Of a DNA stretch of 64,000 bases, positions 11,401 through 20,800 are shown one piece after another; the first letter of the stretch is position 1; each line of letters begins with the position of its first letter. The stretch is from Flaccisagitta enflata (Eukaryota; Chaetognatha; Sagittoidea; Aphragmophora): the NCBI GenBank assembly GCA_965153355.1, contig OZ231128.1:38316001-38380000 (forward strand), written 5' to 3'. Under the pieces are notes generated by a model, which ran no database searches, was not told the DNA's origin, and saw nothing but the letters and a program-made list of their open reading frames with translations. Both the position numbers and the translations under genes were made by a program.

Positions 11401-11755
11401 GATTTACCAGAAACAAGCCCATGTTAAATGGATCATCCACTCCCGACGCGTAAAGTGCCGACATATAGCAAATATCCATGTCAAACCCAGTCAAGTTGCG
11501 CTTCAAGTCCTTTTCTTTGACACCGCTCCAAAGAGAGAAAAGGTCGCAATTCTTGTGAACACTGATACATTTTTCTACCACGCATTTGGTGAGGCACATG
11601 TTCTTAGTATATTTGCGCCTAGAAATGCATGGTTCCTTCTTTGTAGATACTCGATTCATGCGACTTCTTCTTATTCGAATTGTCGTTGATCTTCCAGTTT
11701 CAAAAAGAATTCCATCTCGGTCAATGACCGGAGACTTGTTCAAGTTGATACCAGC
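2449..11755 (-). CDS. DEG/ENaC-ASIC family sodium channel, C-terminal exons
   Basis: Amiloride-sensitive (DEG/ENaC/ASIC) channel subunit, a trimeric plasma-membrane cation channel. Four minus-strand exons are seen: about 11755-11408, 10605-10450, 3066-2934 and 2603-2449. Their junction phases (0, 0, 1) agree and they end in TGA. The first exon has the 'GR.TTIRI' strand and the Cys-rich extracellular segment (CLTKCVVEKC). The second has CPDCYERCSSTYY followed by STEWP, matching the family C.C...C...Y..S..WP signature. The third has the ML.I.L.SLDV strand before TM2. The last has NLGGLMGIWFGAS then a hydrophobic helix, including the GAS selectivity-filter triplet of ASICs. The exons for TM1 and the N-terminus are not in the window; upstream DNA meets the lipoxygenase duplication breakpoint near 12.43 kb. 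The 10450-3066 intron contains a whole gypsy element. The acceptor of the first exon is uncertain. Confidence 0.85.
3876..4000. repeat. Interstitial telomere-like (CCCTAA)n tract
   Basis: Degenerate run of CCCTAAC and CTAACC words with a palindromic AACCGGGTTAGG inside. It resembles metazoan TTAGGG repeats and lies just outside the 3' LTR of the gypsy element. It is too degenerate and too internal to be a chromosome end. Confidence 0.6.
4053..4560 (-). repeat. 3' LTR of the gypsy element
   Basis: 508 bp, near-identical to 9772-10279. On the minus strand it begins TGTAGGTTTTC and ends AAATATCTACA, so it carries the TG...CA ends and the short TGTAG/CTACA inverted terminal repeat typical of LTRs. 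Confidence 0.88.
4415..4492 (+). other. tRNA-like segment (A box and B box) inside the LTR
   Basis: On the plus strand, antisense to the element, the LTR contains TGGCCAAGTGGTTAGTGTGC, a good match to a pol III A box. GGATCGAATCC, a B-box match, follows at normal tRNA spacing, and a T run comes shortly after. The anticodon and T stems do not pair fully, so this is a tRNA-derived sequence and not a tRNA gene. The second LTR has the same segment at about 10138-10215 with a weakened B box (GGATCAAATCC). Confidence 0.65.
4561..4580 (-). other. Polypurine-tract region of the gypsy element
   Basis: On the minus strand the bases just before the 3' LTR read ATCTGGGGGGCA, a G-rich purine run adjoining the TGTAGG LTR start. 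This is where the plus-strand primer of reverse transcription is expected. Confidence 0.6.
4829..7420 (-). CDS. Gypsy integrase polyprotein (no RT or RNase H)
   Basis: An 863-codon ORF. Residues 1 to about 290 are polar and disordered. From about 295 the sequence matches the usual end of RNase H/start of integrase. Next comes an HHCC zinc finger (H359, H363, C393, C396). The integrase core has D425, D483 and E519, an exact D-x-D-35-E spacing with TTDRGGQF and HPQSNGLVER around the acidic residues. A GPY/F-type module (YDGPFRVLERG..F) lies near 647-680, followed by a Pro/Ser-rich tail. It would catalyse cDNA insertion in the nucleus. In autonomous gypsy elements protease, RT and RNase H lie between Gag and integrase; here that space is about 290 disordered residues. 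The frame overlaps Gag by about 200 bases, so expression would need a frameshift or the shift is a mutation. Confidence 0.88.
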   Translation of the reverse strand: MSNAAVINSVQKQEEDEWTEADDARMQKLLDYKEKTTLPSRSASAATARRRVSFVDEISPCKPNPVIAEFDNFFAKEMEKLGFGPPSSGSQPSKDALDNPLQPTPSRKISEIDAAAAHESTANHPKEKNQIQPKPNRPDAFVSKIAEDRQSETDKQPLQTDKSSQRHEIVHACTPQKPLTRRQEKIQKSQTVAEQDVVMQNKHKIPDDGGRFVQKQPGNGDKTPKNSGNDMDDIFQHAKSNENSPISPKNSEAGAAMQTTSPQHANSVNFSSKPIPEQKLNDLQSVVNSIDHYQIDMEEMARDQPLDPDFQRISREAATGLHFRKVQIGNSSLHVDISNGPARPFVPAAWRRRVFDIIHGLGHPGVERTRQAVAAKFVWPSMRQDCSRWARECVPCQRAKITRHTNPPIGDFELPQRRFAHIHADLVTMPVSNGFNHLLTIVDRFTRWPTAIPIKDISAESVIDALSLNWISQHGVPETITTDRGGQFTSEIWKQLLQTWGIKHNTTTAYHPQSNGLVERLHRRLKESLIALCKTERDRWFWKLPMSLLALRTTVKPDIGACPSDLVYGEGIAIPGQLAGPAQLNDADMPRQQRSTLRKLRLEVERLQPRPTSHHRNPQVHIPEDLATATHVLVLRGGVQPTMTAPYDGPFRVLERGPQGFRVQFPGRASDIVALARLKPAFVSRDAPANDSDSDQDLDNNVSPPPPPRGRRPGLRTRVPEPTSRVTRSQRQNANIQPQPSTSSASDEPTCAPPPLAPLRLVTRRRSPSPDSSQDSDSGPTAPPAPPSPDIIRDPQFPDGTPDDPNLAVDPTPPRDLPDWISTRLRNKRQPSPFSSNPKPGHFSHQRRRPDVNALRDILKSIR
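7219..8211 (-). CDS. Gypsy Gag-like protein
   Basis: A 330-codon ORF that starts at ATG. It has a Gln-rich coiled segment (about 45-110) and then a capsid-like region ('VLVWLKRLQAAYDRAG', 'WNSFIAYMKMEYGPTRRQKARKLIG') typical of Ty3/gypsy Gag. It would form the particle shell. The last 70 or so residues lose this character where the integrase frame opens, so the true Gag probably continues by a frameshift near 7420-7480. No CCHC zinc knuckle is seen. Confidence 0.75.
   Translation of the reverse strand: MSGQQVHPHVPYLDTPLQYCQQANQLDSEPIPIDIGDHPTVTMPTLEDMQALAAAQAEQLTKANEMLQQQQQQMVDAQATFDAQAQQLRESAEQMRQQQDTINRLASAFDTLTTATAAPTTASTPSRKKPEMPPFDQQNVLVWLKRLQAAYDRAGVVLAKDKFAYLESTFDISFNPCINDYLFNSNNTDDDWNSFIAYMKMEYGPTRRQKARKLIGDLPRNGMKPSQYLSQLEEEVKKMPQAQLQLSTTSNAKAASVGLNQKPKCQMQQSLTASKSRRKMNGPKPMMPGCRSYLITRRKQHCLQEVLPLQQLVAESHLSMRSAPANRIQS
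8212..9750 (-). other. Long untranslated leader of the gypsy element
   Basis: About 1.5 kb separates the primer-binding site from the Gag ATG. It is richer in CG than the surroundings and has only short ORFs on both strands, none with recognisable motifs. It is probably the 5' leader/packaging region; part of it could be captured sequence. Confidence 0.5.
9751..9768 (-). other. Primer-binding site of the gypsy element
   Basis: Three bases inside the 5' LTR the minus strand reads TGGTGAAACCGACTAAAG. The opening TGG matches the CCA tail of a priming tRNA. I did not assign which tRNA. Confidence 0.65.
9772..10279 (-). repeat. 5' LTR of the gypsy element
   Basis: 508-bp partner of 4053-4560 with the same ends. 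It also carries the antisense tRNA-like A box and a mutated B box. Its outer edge is followed by AATAC, consistent with a 4-bp AATA target duplication. Confidence 0.88.
10660..10889. mobile_element. Small inverted-repeat element (MITE-like)
   Basis: The left end AGGGGGTGGTGGGGTAAAAT and the right end, ending CTACCCCACTCTACCCT, are imperfect inverted repeats around about 190 bp of AT-rich sequence. It has no coding capacity. It lies in the DEG/ENaC intron between 11408 and 10605. Confidence 0.55.
10897..11155 (+). repeat. Dispersed repeat, family 'R1' (AACAAGGCC...CGCGACT)
   Basis: One of at least 15 copies of the same element. It starts AACAAGGCC, has a core of short tandem words (here AAAGACTAAAAGAC and GACTTAAAATGA types), then a GACGGACAGA-type run. 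It ends in the near-palindrome GTCGCGTGCATGCGAC. Confidence 0.8.
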
Positions 11756-11995
11756 TTTAGGATGTATTAAAACCGACAAGTTTGTTCATATTTTAGTTGA
11801 CTGGTTAGTATTTTTTCTATCATCAATTCTGATACGTTTGCATTCAGCTCCTTATACGGGCATCGGGATACCAGTAATGGCGGTGTCACCGTGAGGAAAA
11901 AAGTCGTGAAATTGGTCACTTTTCACCAAGCTTTTGTCTCCAGTCACTGCAAATCTTATTATTTGTTACATTAAATCAAGAGCAATTGTATGTAT

Positions 11996-12410
11996 TGATT
12001 GCACTGAAAATCAGAGAAAGACAGGACCGAGCCAAATGAGCTAGATGAGCTAAAATGCTCAAAATCACTCAACCAGACAACCAGCTATGCTCACTGACAT
12101 GCTTTCTTGTATTTGCATGCTCACATCAAATATTCATTTATTTTTCCCAATAAATATCATAAAAAAAAAGACTGAGCTAAATGAGCTAAGTGAGCTAGAA
12201 TACTTAAAAACACTCTCACAGAAGAGCATTTATACTCACTGATATGCTTTTTTTGTATCTGCTTGCTTTTACATGTATCAAAATATTAATTCATTTATAG
12301 CATTTGAAATAAAAAAAATGATTGTGCAAAATGAGCTAAATGAGCTAAATGAGCTAGTATGCTCAAAAACACCCTCACAGATGAGCAGCTATGCTCATAG
12401 ACATGTTGAA
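11996..12410. repeat. About 130-bp tandem repeat, three diverged copies
   Basis: Three successive blocks share an AATGAGCTAAATGAGCTA stretch, then ATGCTCAAAA.CAC and ATGCTCA.TGACATG. They lie between the truncated lipoxygenase exon 7 and the DEG/ENaC exons. Confidence 0.7.
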
Positions 12411-12597
12411 GCTTTTAAAGGAAAATTGGCTTAGTCCTCATTGAATCTTGTCAGTTGAATTCCTAATGGCTTCAGATTGTGGCCTATTTGGTCATTGTCC
12501 TCATCGCAACTGTAAGTTTTTTGAATCCGGGCAATTATGTCACAACGATTTCGAACTCTTTCTGTCTCTCTTTCTGTCTCTTTTTCTGTCTCTCATC

Positions 12598-12836
<239 letters not shown>

Positions 12837-13254
12837 GCACCTGTACAGTAGTACATATGGCGCATAGAAGATGTATTGCGATCCTTGATAGGAACTGCGA
12901 TAATATCCTTCCTCCGTTGGCTCATCTAGATTTGCCATGGTGCTGTAATCCACAATTAGAAGTCGTTTTTCTTCTATCAAATCATCGACGGTTTTGAGGT
13001 CACCATTTTGACATTCCGCCGTTAGCTCCCTCATGTCCTGGATGAGTAGATATTAATTTAAATGAACGCTCTTGTTTATAATAATTCGCCTTTGAAATTA
13101 AGACGCCATGATACTCCGAGTATCTTAGAAGATGGCTGTAAAAATGGTCTATAACACAATGATTAGACATTTTCTTTGAATTTTACTTAACCGCATGTCA
13201 CATATACTATCTCATTTCTTTATGTGGATAATATTGAAGTTTAAAAAGTAACAT

Positions 13255-13330
13255 GAGGCACTTAAGAGATGTTGTTTACAATCTTGATATGAAACGGATT
13301 GACACCTTATAGAAAGACAAACCTGAGGCA
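13255..13330 (-). repeat. Tandem duplicate of the lipoxygenase exon 5 end
   Basis: The last 55 or so bases of exon 5 (encoding QGVNPFLIKIVDDISEVP) recur just downstream on the minus strand in decayed form, with an in-frame stop. The decayed right-arm copy near 20980-21030 has the same extra unit. Confidence 0.7.
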
Positions 13331-13770
13331 CTTCTGAGATGTCATCAACAATCTTGATGAGAAAAGGATTGACACCTTGAAGAAACTGCCGACAAAATTC
13401 GTAATCTTGATCCCAATTGTCAACAATGCTCCGAATTGTCGGAGGCATCGGGAAAAAGTTGGGACTGAAAATGGCTAAATATTTGGATTTGCCCACTTCT
13501 GAGCCATCGAGGAGTGCTTGAGAAATGGCCTCTCTGGCTTGAGCAACATGACCCAACAACTGGCCATACAATCGAGGCCGTCTGAGATAATTGGCTGGAA
13601 GCTTTTGGACACAGCCTAAGATAGACAAATTAGATCAAAAATGTTTTCAAGTAAACTATGTAAACATGACATTTTGAATTCTATTGGAAAAAAAGAAAAT
13701 TAGGAAACTCAAAGAAATATCTATCATGCTGTTAGCAATTTTTCTTATTTCGTGACCCAAAGTTAAAAGT

Positions 13771-13908
13771 CTAGGGATGTGGAAGCGATTGACCGCTTCC
13801 ATTTTGGAGGATGGGATAGCTACTAGTATTTGTACTGCAAAATGGAAGCCGAAGCGGAAGCAGAAGTGGTGGAAGCCGTACTAAAATCGACGGCTTCCAC
13901 ATCCCTAG
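13771..13908. mobile_element. 138-bp MITE with perfect 16-bp inverted ends
   Basis: It begins CTAGGGATGTGGAAGC and ends with the exact reverse complement. The interior is GGAAGC-rich. The TAGGGATGTG start recalls hAT-type ends, but no 8-bp target duplication is clear. A decayed relative sits at the mirror position (20463-20560), so insertion predates the inverted duplication. Confidence 0.75.
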
Positions 13909-14096
13909 TACTAAGTCACTGCAAATGTTTTTATTTGTTAGATCAAATCGAGAGCAATTGTATGTGTTGATCGCACTGAAAATCAGAGAAAAATAGTTAA
14001 AACACCTGTATTGTGCGATAGTCAAAACGAGATCAAGCAGGTTTACACATGTATCAGGTGGATCTGACCAAGTGACTGATGGAAGGATTAAATAAC

Positions 14097-14164
14097 CTGA
14101 TAATTGATTCTCCAGAGCAGTAGACTCATACTTTTTGTATTTGAGGGGTTCTTCCATTTCTAAC
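14097..14164 (-). repeat. 68-bp tandem duplicate of the exon 3 end, GT...AG bounded
   Basis: This 68-bp block is a diverged copy of the adjoining end of exon 3 (14165-14232). On the minus strand it starts GTTAGAAATGG and ends TTATCAG. Removing it joins exon 3 to the next exon in frame (CCA G|GT TAT), while reading through hits TAG. Both copies also exist in the right arm (about 20300-20405). Confidence 0.75.
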
Positions 14165-14730
14165 CTGGTAATTGATCCTCAAGGCCAGTAAACTCATACT
14201 TTTTGTAATTGAGGGGTCCTTCCAAATCTGCATCTGGATCAATCATCGATTTTAGATTTGCCATAAATCCATAAATCTGTAATTGATGAAAGAAGTATCT
14301 ACAATATGCATTGAACATTACAAAAAAATTACAAAATCCAACCAAAACAAACCTTATTGAAGGAAATATTGACTAGCGTGGTTGGACTGATAATCATGCT
14401 TTGATTTGTTTGGAAATAATCATGAAGCATTAGTAGAACCAAGCATCAAAAGAAAACTAGTGCATTTTTTTTTTGCTTTCAATGTAAAGTTTTCTATTTC
14501 TGCAAAAAATTAGTACCATCTGAGATATCTGAAGCTTGCTGCGATGTATACGCCAGGTGAACAGTTGTGATTGTAAGGATAAAGAGACCTACCTTTATTC
14601 CAAGTTCATGTAGGCCCATGATCATAGCTGGGATTCTTGTGATTCTTTTATGAAAGGATAATTGTGATTCTGGTTCGTTTGAGTCATCCTAAGAACAGAA
14701 GATTTTTATTAAGGTTTTATACTAATAATA

Positions 14731-14876
14731 CGATTGAACCCCGCTATAACAGATGCCAAGGGGCAAACAAATTTTAACGGTTATAGGTGGATTTCTGTAA
14801 TTGTCAATAGAGGAAATAAAAAAAATGATTATATCGAGGGTCCAAGATTTTGGTCCGTTATAGCGGGGTGTAACTA
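14731..14876. mobile_element. Pogo/Tigger-like MITE (TTGAACCCCGCTATAAC ends)
   Basis: Its ends are TTGAACCCCGCTATAAC and GTTATAGCGGGGTGTAACT, with no coding capacity. It lies in lipoxygenase copy A between exons 1 and 2. Confidence 0.75.
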
Positions 14877-15927
14877 GATTTTTTCATCATTTTGGTTTGT
14901 TTTTTTGTTTGTTTTTTCTTTTTTTTGTTTTTTGTTTTTGTTTTTGTTTTTTTTTTGTATGCGTTTTTATTGTCTTCTTTTAGATATCGGCAACCCAGGC
15001 AGAACAGCCAATTTTTTTCATTCACCATCTTTTAGTTAGACAAGTATAAACCTTACTTTGATTTTCTAGTTTGATCCTTAAAGATCTAATTATACTTAAT
15101 ATGTCCATTAATCCTGTTGCATTTTTTTTCTGTGTGAAATGATTTTAAAAATTTCAACCTCATTTAAGTTTGTGTTTCCTTAAAGAAAGTCTATCAATTA
15201 AATGCACAGTAATCATCCCGGGAATCAGGTCTTTCAATCGAAATGCAAGCAGTATATCCGAACAAAAGCAAGGTGTTACCGACCTACCAACCGACCAACT
15301 GACCAACCAACCGACAAACATAGCAGGTTATAAAGTCATGTGTGCAATGTACATGACCACGAATTCAGTAAGCATGATAACATGACCATAACAGCAAAAT
15401 GTTGAATGCGGTGTGTGTATTTTGCTTTACTATGAATTATAAATACAAGAAAAACCATCTTCAATTGTTTGTATTGCAAAGCACTGTTACTCATCAGCCG
15501 ATGCCCCTCAGTGTTTGTAGGGATGAGTTGTGAAGAGGGGTAGTGCAGCGGCCCCAGAGGGGCGGATGGCCCATGATTCCACAGAGGACAATATTTGCTT
15601 TTAGCTGCGTCATCTGCTGATACTCTTTCATTAATACCGGCAGGAATGGCACTTACCTCATCACTTTCTGATCCCATGTTGCATAGAAATTGCGCCACAT
15701 TAGTGTTAAATGAGTGAATTGATTGCGCCACATTCGCGGCGTTTTTCGCGCCATCTTTGAGTTGATCAACTGCATCTCCAACAAACTCTTCGAAATCTTC
15801 TCTGCCGTCATGGATGCAATCCACAAAATCTCGCACTCCATCGATGAATGATGACATTTTAAAGACTGAAAAATTGCAGCTGCTTGAGTCAAGTGCATGT
15901 AACTGGGGAAGGAGAAAAGAGAAGAGT

Positions 15928-16253
15928 AACAAGGCCAACACCTTTAAGTCGCTTGCGGGACATACATAACTTAAGATGACTTAGAATGACTGAAGATGAC
16001 TTGAAACGACTTAAAAAGACTAAGCATAACTTAAACGACTTAATTGACCCAATTGACATAAGTGACTCAATGAAGCGTAATACGACTTAAGATGACTTTA
16101 AATAATTTAGAATGACTTAGAATGACTTAAAATGACTTAGAATGACTTAAAGTATAATAAAAAAGTAAAGTGTGACGGACGGAGGGACGGACAGACTGAC
16201 GGACGGATGGATGGACTGACAAGGTGGGGTGTAGAGTCGTGTAGCACCTTACT
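15928..16253 (+). repeat. Dispersed repeat R1 with GACTTAAAATGA core
   Basis: Starts AACAAGGCCAACACC and continues with many degenerate GACTTAGAATGACTTA units. It then has AAAGTGTGACGGACGGAGGG and ends GTAGAGTCGTGTAGCAC. It lies just upstream of the lipoxygenase copy A 5' exon. Confidence 0.85.
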
Positions 16254-16403
16254 AAAAACATGCAGTAATATCATTAAGCAGAGTCATGCTAATATCACTG
16301 ATTGCATCTCTCTCAGCAAAGCTGTATTATTGTACATGCTTGAATGTTATTGGTAGATAAGCTTATCTATATCTACATGATGCGAAAACTTATTTCCAAG
16401 GTA

Positions 16404-16583
16404 CAATTGAACCCCGCTCTAACGGACCCACCACCAACGGAATTCCGCCTATATAACAGATGAAAATTCATAGTCCCTTCAAGATAATTTGTTTTATTTC
16501 CTTTGTTGGCAATGACAAGTCCGGTTATAACAAAAGAAAATTGTTAGTCCCCTGAAATCTGTTAGAGCGGGGTTCAACTCTAG
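16404..16583. mobile_element. Pogo/Tigger-like MITE flanked by TA
   Basis: The ends CAATTGAACCCCGCTCTAAC and GTTAGAGCGGGGTTCAACTC are inverted repeats, each flanked by TA as expected for Tc1/mariner-superfamily insertions. It shares its terminus with the copies at 14731 and 39802. Confidence 0.85.
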
Positions 16584-16610
16584 TACCTGGAGACATCTCT
16601 AGGCAAAAAA

Positions 16611-16859
16611 AACAAGGCCGGATACACGGCTAATTCGTAGTCGCTGCTGGTGGGCAGGGGCAGTAATGCGGGTGGGCAGGGGCAATATGAGAGTGGGCGG
16701 GGGCTGTATTGACGCCAGGCAGGAGCTGCGATGGTCAGAAATCCGTATTTCAGTTAATTTCGCGTCATCAAATTTTCGCGTTACATTTTGTGTTACATTT
16801 TCGTGTTACATTCTCGCGTTACGGACAGAGCCTCTTATAGAGTCGCTAGGCAGCGACTA
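16611..16859 (+). repeat. Dispersed repeat R1, variant core
   Basis: Starts AACAAGGCCGGATACACGGC and has a GTGGGCAGGGGC section. The usual GACGG run is replaced by GTTACATTTTCGCG repeats. It ends CTTATAGAGTCGCTAGGCAG. Confidence 0.75.
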
Positions 16860-17204
16860 AAAAAAGAAAATCACAACTAAAGATCATTGAAGTGACAATA
16901 ACGAAACACACATCACAACAAGGTATCGGTCCAAATTTTCGAAGATACACGCATTAAAATCTATACAAAAATGTAAACTTGTTTGTTTCTTGTCAAATGA
17001 TCCCATGTTATGAAAAATTTTGACGCAGATTTTCGCTCTCTTTCTATTAAGAAATATGTTTCAGTCGTTTTTAATAATTTCCAATCCAAGAATACCCGGT
17101 CATGATTCAAGGCAGCATTAATTCCGTCTCCGCCCGAAATATCCCGTTCCGATTGTCCAACAGAAAGTGATATTTTAGGATTCGCTGATAAATAGAGATG
17201 AATC

Positions 17205-17441
17205 ATTTTTAGTCGCGTGCACGCGACTCTACGACCTGCTTTGTCCGTCGGTCGGTCGGTTGGTCGGTCGGTCGGTCACTTTACTTTTTTTCATGATTTC
17301 ATCTCTTTGACCTTACTGCTCCTGCCCAAATGGTCTGGTGACCACAAATATGGCCCCTGCCCACGCCCAAATGGTCTGGTGACCACAAATATGGCCCCTG
17401 CCCACGCACGCAACTTCGGAAGCCGTGTATCTGGCCTTGTT
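17205..17441 (-). repeat. Dispersed repeat R1, reverse orientation
   Basis: Begins TTTTTAGTCGCGTGCACGCG, then a (GGTC)n run, a duplicated AATGGTCTGGTGACCACAAA block, and ends CTGGCCTTGTTA. A decayed mirror copy occupies about 17688-17863. Confidence 0.8.
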
Positions 17442-17687
17442 ACCCACATCAATGTTAAAATCATTGACATTGTCACTTATTTGCTTATTTGCTTATATTA
17501 CGACATTTATTCCGCCGAAAGTTAACGACTTTTATGATGGTATCGATCAAATGAATTCACTATCATAACAAATAAAGTTCCTGTTGGACAATTGAAGTTC
17601 CCAGGTGAACATGATAATGTGGGCGTGACTTAGGCGGGACAGAGTATTAAGTGTATGAAGCAGATAGCTTAGATAGTGACAGTGTCA

Positions 17688-17863
17688 ATGGTTGGCATTG
17701 ATGTGGGTAGCAAGAGACCAGATACGACAAAGTTGCGTGCGTCAGGCGAGATATGCTGTGGTCGCGAACTGTTGAGCGGCGTAGTCGAAATCAATCAGCG
17801 AAAAAACAGAGACCGACCGACCGACCGACCGGCTGGTGCTGATCGTAGTCGCGGTGCGCGACA
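17688..17863 (+). repeat. Decayed R1 copy in the right arm of the inverted duplication
   Basis: Reverse-complement counterpart of 17205-17441. It keeps GATGTGGGTAGCAAGAGACC at one side and the (ACCG)n run with GTAGTCGCGGTGCGCGAC at the other, with many substitutions. Confidence 0.6.
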
Positions 17864-20800
17864 AATGATTGTGTATTTATCGGCGATCGTCAACTTCTGT
17901 GAACCGTCGATATTCAGGCGGCTCATTAATAACGCGCAAATCAGCAGCCATTCTTTGGATTGAAAGTATTAAAACGACGGTATATTTCTTAATGAAAGGC
18001 GAAAATCTGCGTCAAAAATTTCATAACGCAGGATCGTTTGACGAAGCAAACAAGTTTACGACACATATAGATTACAATGCGTGTATCTTCGAAAATTCTG
18101 TTATGATGTGTGTTTCCTCATAATGATCTGAACCAGCAGATTTTCTTTTAATCGCGCGGCCTCTATAGAAGGCTCTGTCATAACGGCGATGCCAACGCCG
18201 AAAATGCTGACGCAAATGTAACGCGAAAAACTGATGACGCGAAATCAGCAATACGATTCGGTATCGCAGCTCTACCGCGGTCAATACCTTTACCGCTCTC
18301 ACTGTACTATACCGCGTACCGCTGCCGCAGCAGCGTGTATCAGCGCTGTTTGCGCAGTGTCTCAATACAAGTACTCTAACAATTTCGAAGACTAACAATT
18401 TACCAACTGTTCAACCGGGCGCTCGTACCAACAAAAACAGCTAAAGTATGCGAAGACATAATTTTCATCGTGCAAACGAAATTTCAACCAGTAATATGTT
18501 ATCACGTCGAAAGCAAAGGTTATGCGAAACTAAAGCTGCATCGTAGATATAGGTGACAAGCATCCCTGTGGCATTCAGCATGTATGTACGGCTTTTGCTG
18601 AAGTACGTCGTATTAGCATGATCTGCTTAATATTGACACTGCATCGCAGCAGTGCACGACTCTGCACTTGCGCCAATCGTCAATCAATGGTCGATCATTG
18701 TCCTCACCGATAAAATGCACTGCATTATAGCAAAGTCATACAAATAGATACAATCATTCTAAATAAATTCTAAGTATTTAAAAGAAAATAAATGGCAAAT
18801 AGGCAGTACTTTTCATTGAAATCACTTATGTCAGTAGATCGAATAAATGGTTTAAAGACAATAACTGTCTTTTTAAAAAGATGTTTCAATAATATTCAGA
18901 TAAATTAAGTCATCTTAAGTTATGTATGTCCACAAAAGCAGCAAAATTGTTGTATTTATAGCTGTGCGAGTTACATGCATGACTTCAACATACAGGCCTC
19001 AGTCTCAATGTCATCATTAAAGTGAAGTGCAGATTTTGTGGATTACATGACAATAAATTTCAAAGAGTTCTTGGAAGTGCAGATGATCAACTTTCAAAGA
19101 TGGCATATTTGCAATGCAAATCATAGTTTAACTATGTGTGGCACCATTTCAGCGCAGCATGAGATCAGAAGTGACGGGTAAGTGCCATTCGCGTATGAAG
19201 AGTATCAGCGGAAGGCACGGCTAAGCGAAATGGTATCTCTGTGGGTCATGGGCCATCCGCCCGCGGGCGCTGCGCCCCTCTTCTGGCTCATCTGGTACTG
19301 GCATCGGCTGATGGCAACACAACTACAAGCTGGTGAAGATGGTTTTCTTAGCATTTATAATTCATAGTAAAAGCAAATACACACACCGCAATTTTATATT
19401 ATGTTCATGTTATCATGCTGAAATTATGATTATGCATTACATACACATGACTTTATAACTGTATGTTGTCAGTGGTGATTGATGTTTATTCTGCATTTCG
19501 GATGGCGACCTGATTTCAAGTTGATACCACTGTGCATTGTATTGATGAACTTCTTAAGAAATATAAGCAAATAGTTGAAGCCACAAAATCTTTCACACAA
19601 AATAATAAAGGCTGTGGATATTAAGTGGTAGATGCTGGGTCAAAACTGAAGTCAAGTGGGTTTATGCTTGTCTGGCAAAGATGGGATGAAAAAGTATAAT
19701 TTACCATTAATAAAAGAAGACAATAAACACGTAAAAACAAAACAAAACAAAAAACAAAAAAAAGAAAAAACAAACAAAAAAAACAAATGATGAAAAAAAT
19801 CAGATTGGACCAGATGTGGTTCGTCCTGATATTTTTTATTTCCTCTGTGTTTGAATACGAAATCCACTATAACTGTTAAAAATTTGTTGCCTTAACGGGT
19901 TAATCATATTGTGTATAAAACCTTAATCTTCTGTTGCTGGCTGAAACCAGAAATCGCAATTATCGCTGTAAAAGATCGCAGAGTCAGCCGTCATGGTATG
20001 AGGCTGAGATCGTATCACTACGATCAACTGTGCGGCATTACTCGCGAAACGCTCGTACTCAGATGTTACTAATTTTGCGAAATAAGCACGATGGCAAATG
20101 CGCAATTCGCGACTGCTGGTTCTGCTAATGTTCATGTTATTTCGGCGAAATCAGAAGTGTTATCGTCAACCACGCAGTCAATATTTCCTTCAGCAGGCTG
20201 TTTTGGTTGGTTTGCGATGATAATGTCATATTGGCAGACGCTCTTCGTCATTACGGATTTATGGCGAGTAAGGTAATGATTGTCGAATGCAGTGGAAGGA
20301 CCTCAGTAAAAAAGAAGTATATGAAGTTCTGGCGGTAATTACAGGTTATGGAAAAATTATAAGCCTCACAAAAATATCAGTCTACTGCTCTGGAAAATCA
20401 GATATCGGTTAACTCTTCCATCGATCGCGTCCGTGCGTGTTTATCTTTGTCCGGGTGTTTTAACTAGAGATGTGAAGCGGTCGGTGCCGGTGCCGCTGCC
20501 GCTTCCGCTCCTTCCGCTTCCGCTTTCACTCCGCTATTTTGCAGTACAATGCTAATAATATCCCATCCTCAAACAAATGATCAAATCCTCCATCTAGACC
20601 AGCTTTCGTCTGAAATAAAATTACCTTTGTATGATAGATGGCTCTTTGAGTTTCTAATTATATTTTTCCAATAAATTCAAATGTCGTGTTATGGTTACTT
20701 GAAAACATTTTGATCTGGTATCTATCTTGCTGTGTCAAAGCTCAGCAGTATCAGACGACCTCATTGTATGACCACGAATAATGTTGCTCAGCGAAGAAAA

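Noticed and set aside
15857-15941. Apparent signal peptide MLALLLFSFLLPQLHA on lipoxygenase copy A
   Set aside because: The DNA is a pyrimidine tract ending in CCCCAG, a splice acceptor. The better start is the ATG at 15857.
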